NCBI GenBank assembly: GCA_020054175.1
Contig: JAGVLR010000067.1
Location: 1-5,219 of the forward strand
Reading direction: 5' to 3'
Length of the DNA stretch: 5,219 nt
From: Candidatus Dadabacteria bacterium
Lineage (GTDB): Bacteria > Desulfobacterota_D > UBA1144 > Nemesobacterales > UBA2774
The notes beneath the pieces are model-generated. The model was given only the letters and a program-made list of their open reading frames with translations, did not search any database and was not told where the DNA came from. Position numbers and translations under genes: made by a program. Position 1 is the first letter of the stretch; each line of letters starts with the position of its first letter. Shown piece after piece: positions 4,815 to 5,219 of this stretch.

Positions 4815-5219
4815 ATGACTGAATCCACGATTACCAACAAGACTTTCGACGAGATCAAAATAGGCGATACGGCGAGCATAACGAAGGCGCTCGACAGGGA
4901 GGACGTGGAGAAGTTCGCCGCGCTCTCGGGCGACATGGACCCCTGCTACCTCGACGAGGGTTTTGCCGGAAAACACAATTCCGGGAAGCTGATCGCCCCA
5001 AGCATGTGGAGCGGGCTACTGGCGTCGGCGCTGTTAGGCTCGGAGCTTCCGGGGCCGGGGACGCAGTATATCTCGCAGAGCCTCGATTTCATAAAGCGCA
5101 TAGCGTCGGGGGATACCATAACCCTCACGATGAAGGTCGCCTCGAAGGAACCGCAGACTGGGGAGGTTACGTTCGACTGCGTCTGCGTGAACGGCGAGGG
5201 GGAGACTGTGATGACCGGC
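4815..5219 (+). CDS. MaoC-like (hot-dog) hydratase-domain protein, N-terminal part; runs off the window
   Basis: The first 135 residues are visible and the frame is open at the window edge. The sequence begins MTESTITNKTFDEIKIGDTA and continues with REDVEKFAALSGDMDP (28-43), LLASALLGSELPGPGTQYISQ (68-88), LDFIKRIASGDTITLTMKV (90-108) and FDCVCVNGEGE (121-131). This pattern resembles the N-terminal domain of bifunctional enoyl-CoA hydratase/phosphate acetyltransferase proteins and free-standing (R)-specific enoyl-CoA hydratases. In the PhaJ-type active site an Asp and a His act together in a D-x-N-P-x-H motif. Here Asp40 is kept but the His position is Tyr45 (GDMDPCYLD), and the usual A/V-H-G-M is APSM (61-64). 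It may be catalytically altered or inactive, or belong to the MaoC_dehydrat_N-like branch that lacks this His. Whether a Pta domain follows cannot be seen. Confidence 0.8.
   Translation, partial: MTESTITNKTFDEIKIGDTASITKALDREDVEKFAALSGDMDPCYLDEGFAGKHNSGKLIAPSMWSGLLASALLGSELPGPGTQYISQSLDFIKRIASGDTITLTMKVASKEPQTGEVTFDCVCVNGEGETVMTG

Noticed and set aside
1..5219. CRISPR array, insertion sequence or phage genes
   Set aside because: No regularly spaced identical repeats, no transposase or integrase motifs, and no terminal inverted repeats were seen.

Overview
The window reads as a piece of a Gram-negative (diderm) bacterial chromosome of moderately high GC. The evidence is an outer-membrane porin with a Sec signal and a C-terminal Phe, strong Shine-Dalgarno sites, and a recurrent taste for AGG and ATA codons. 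That mix would suit an uncultured deltaproteobacterial-grade lineage, but the phylum cannot be fixed from this sequence. All recognised genes are on the + strand.

Layout: (1) 2-822 is the end of an ABC importer operon: the last 19 codons of an upstream gene overlap, by one base in TGATG, a complete SsuC/TauC/NrtB-type permease. (2) 823-1410 is a 588-base stretch with no conventional gene, but it is not featureless. It holds two short reading frames (815-910 and 1121-1246) ending in nearly the same peptide, [VI]-R-x-R-[GA]-T-Y-Y-C-R. It also has a foldable RNA segment (961-1027), short direct repeats, and a GC-rich, T-tailed terminator-like structure (1283-1344). Several shared blocks recur in the same order about 329-339 bases apart, which suggests an old tandem duplication or two copies of an interspersed element. 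(3) 1411-2079 is an unrecognised 222-residue soluble protein, 40 bases ahead of (4) 2120-3511, an OprO/OprP-like porin with a periplasmic coiled coil, closed by a very clear intrinsic terminator at 3554-3594. (5) 3736-4725 is a NodZ/GT23-like (fucosyltransferase-type) glycosyltransferase preceded by a plausible sigma70 promoter. (6) 4815-5219 is the start of a MaoC/hot-dog hydratase-type protein, resembling the N-terminal domain of enoyl-CoA hydratase/phosphate acetyltransferase fusions. It runs off the window and lacks the usual catalytic His.

The genes do not form one pathway. The importer permease and its upstream partner form one unit. The 222-residue protein and the porin may be co-transcribed. 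The glycosyltransferase and the MaoC protein each look separately promoted. The most unusual part is the 823-1410 interval with the paired TYYCR peptides; the rest is ordinary envelope and metabolic content.
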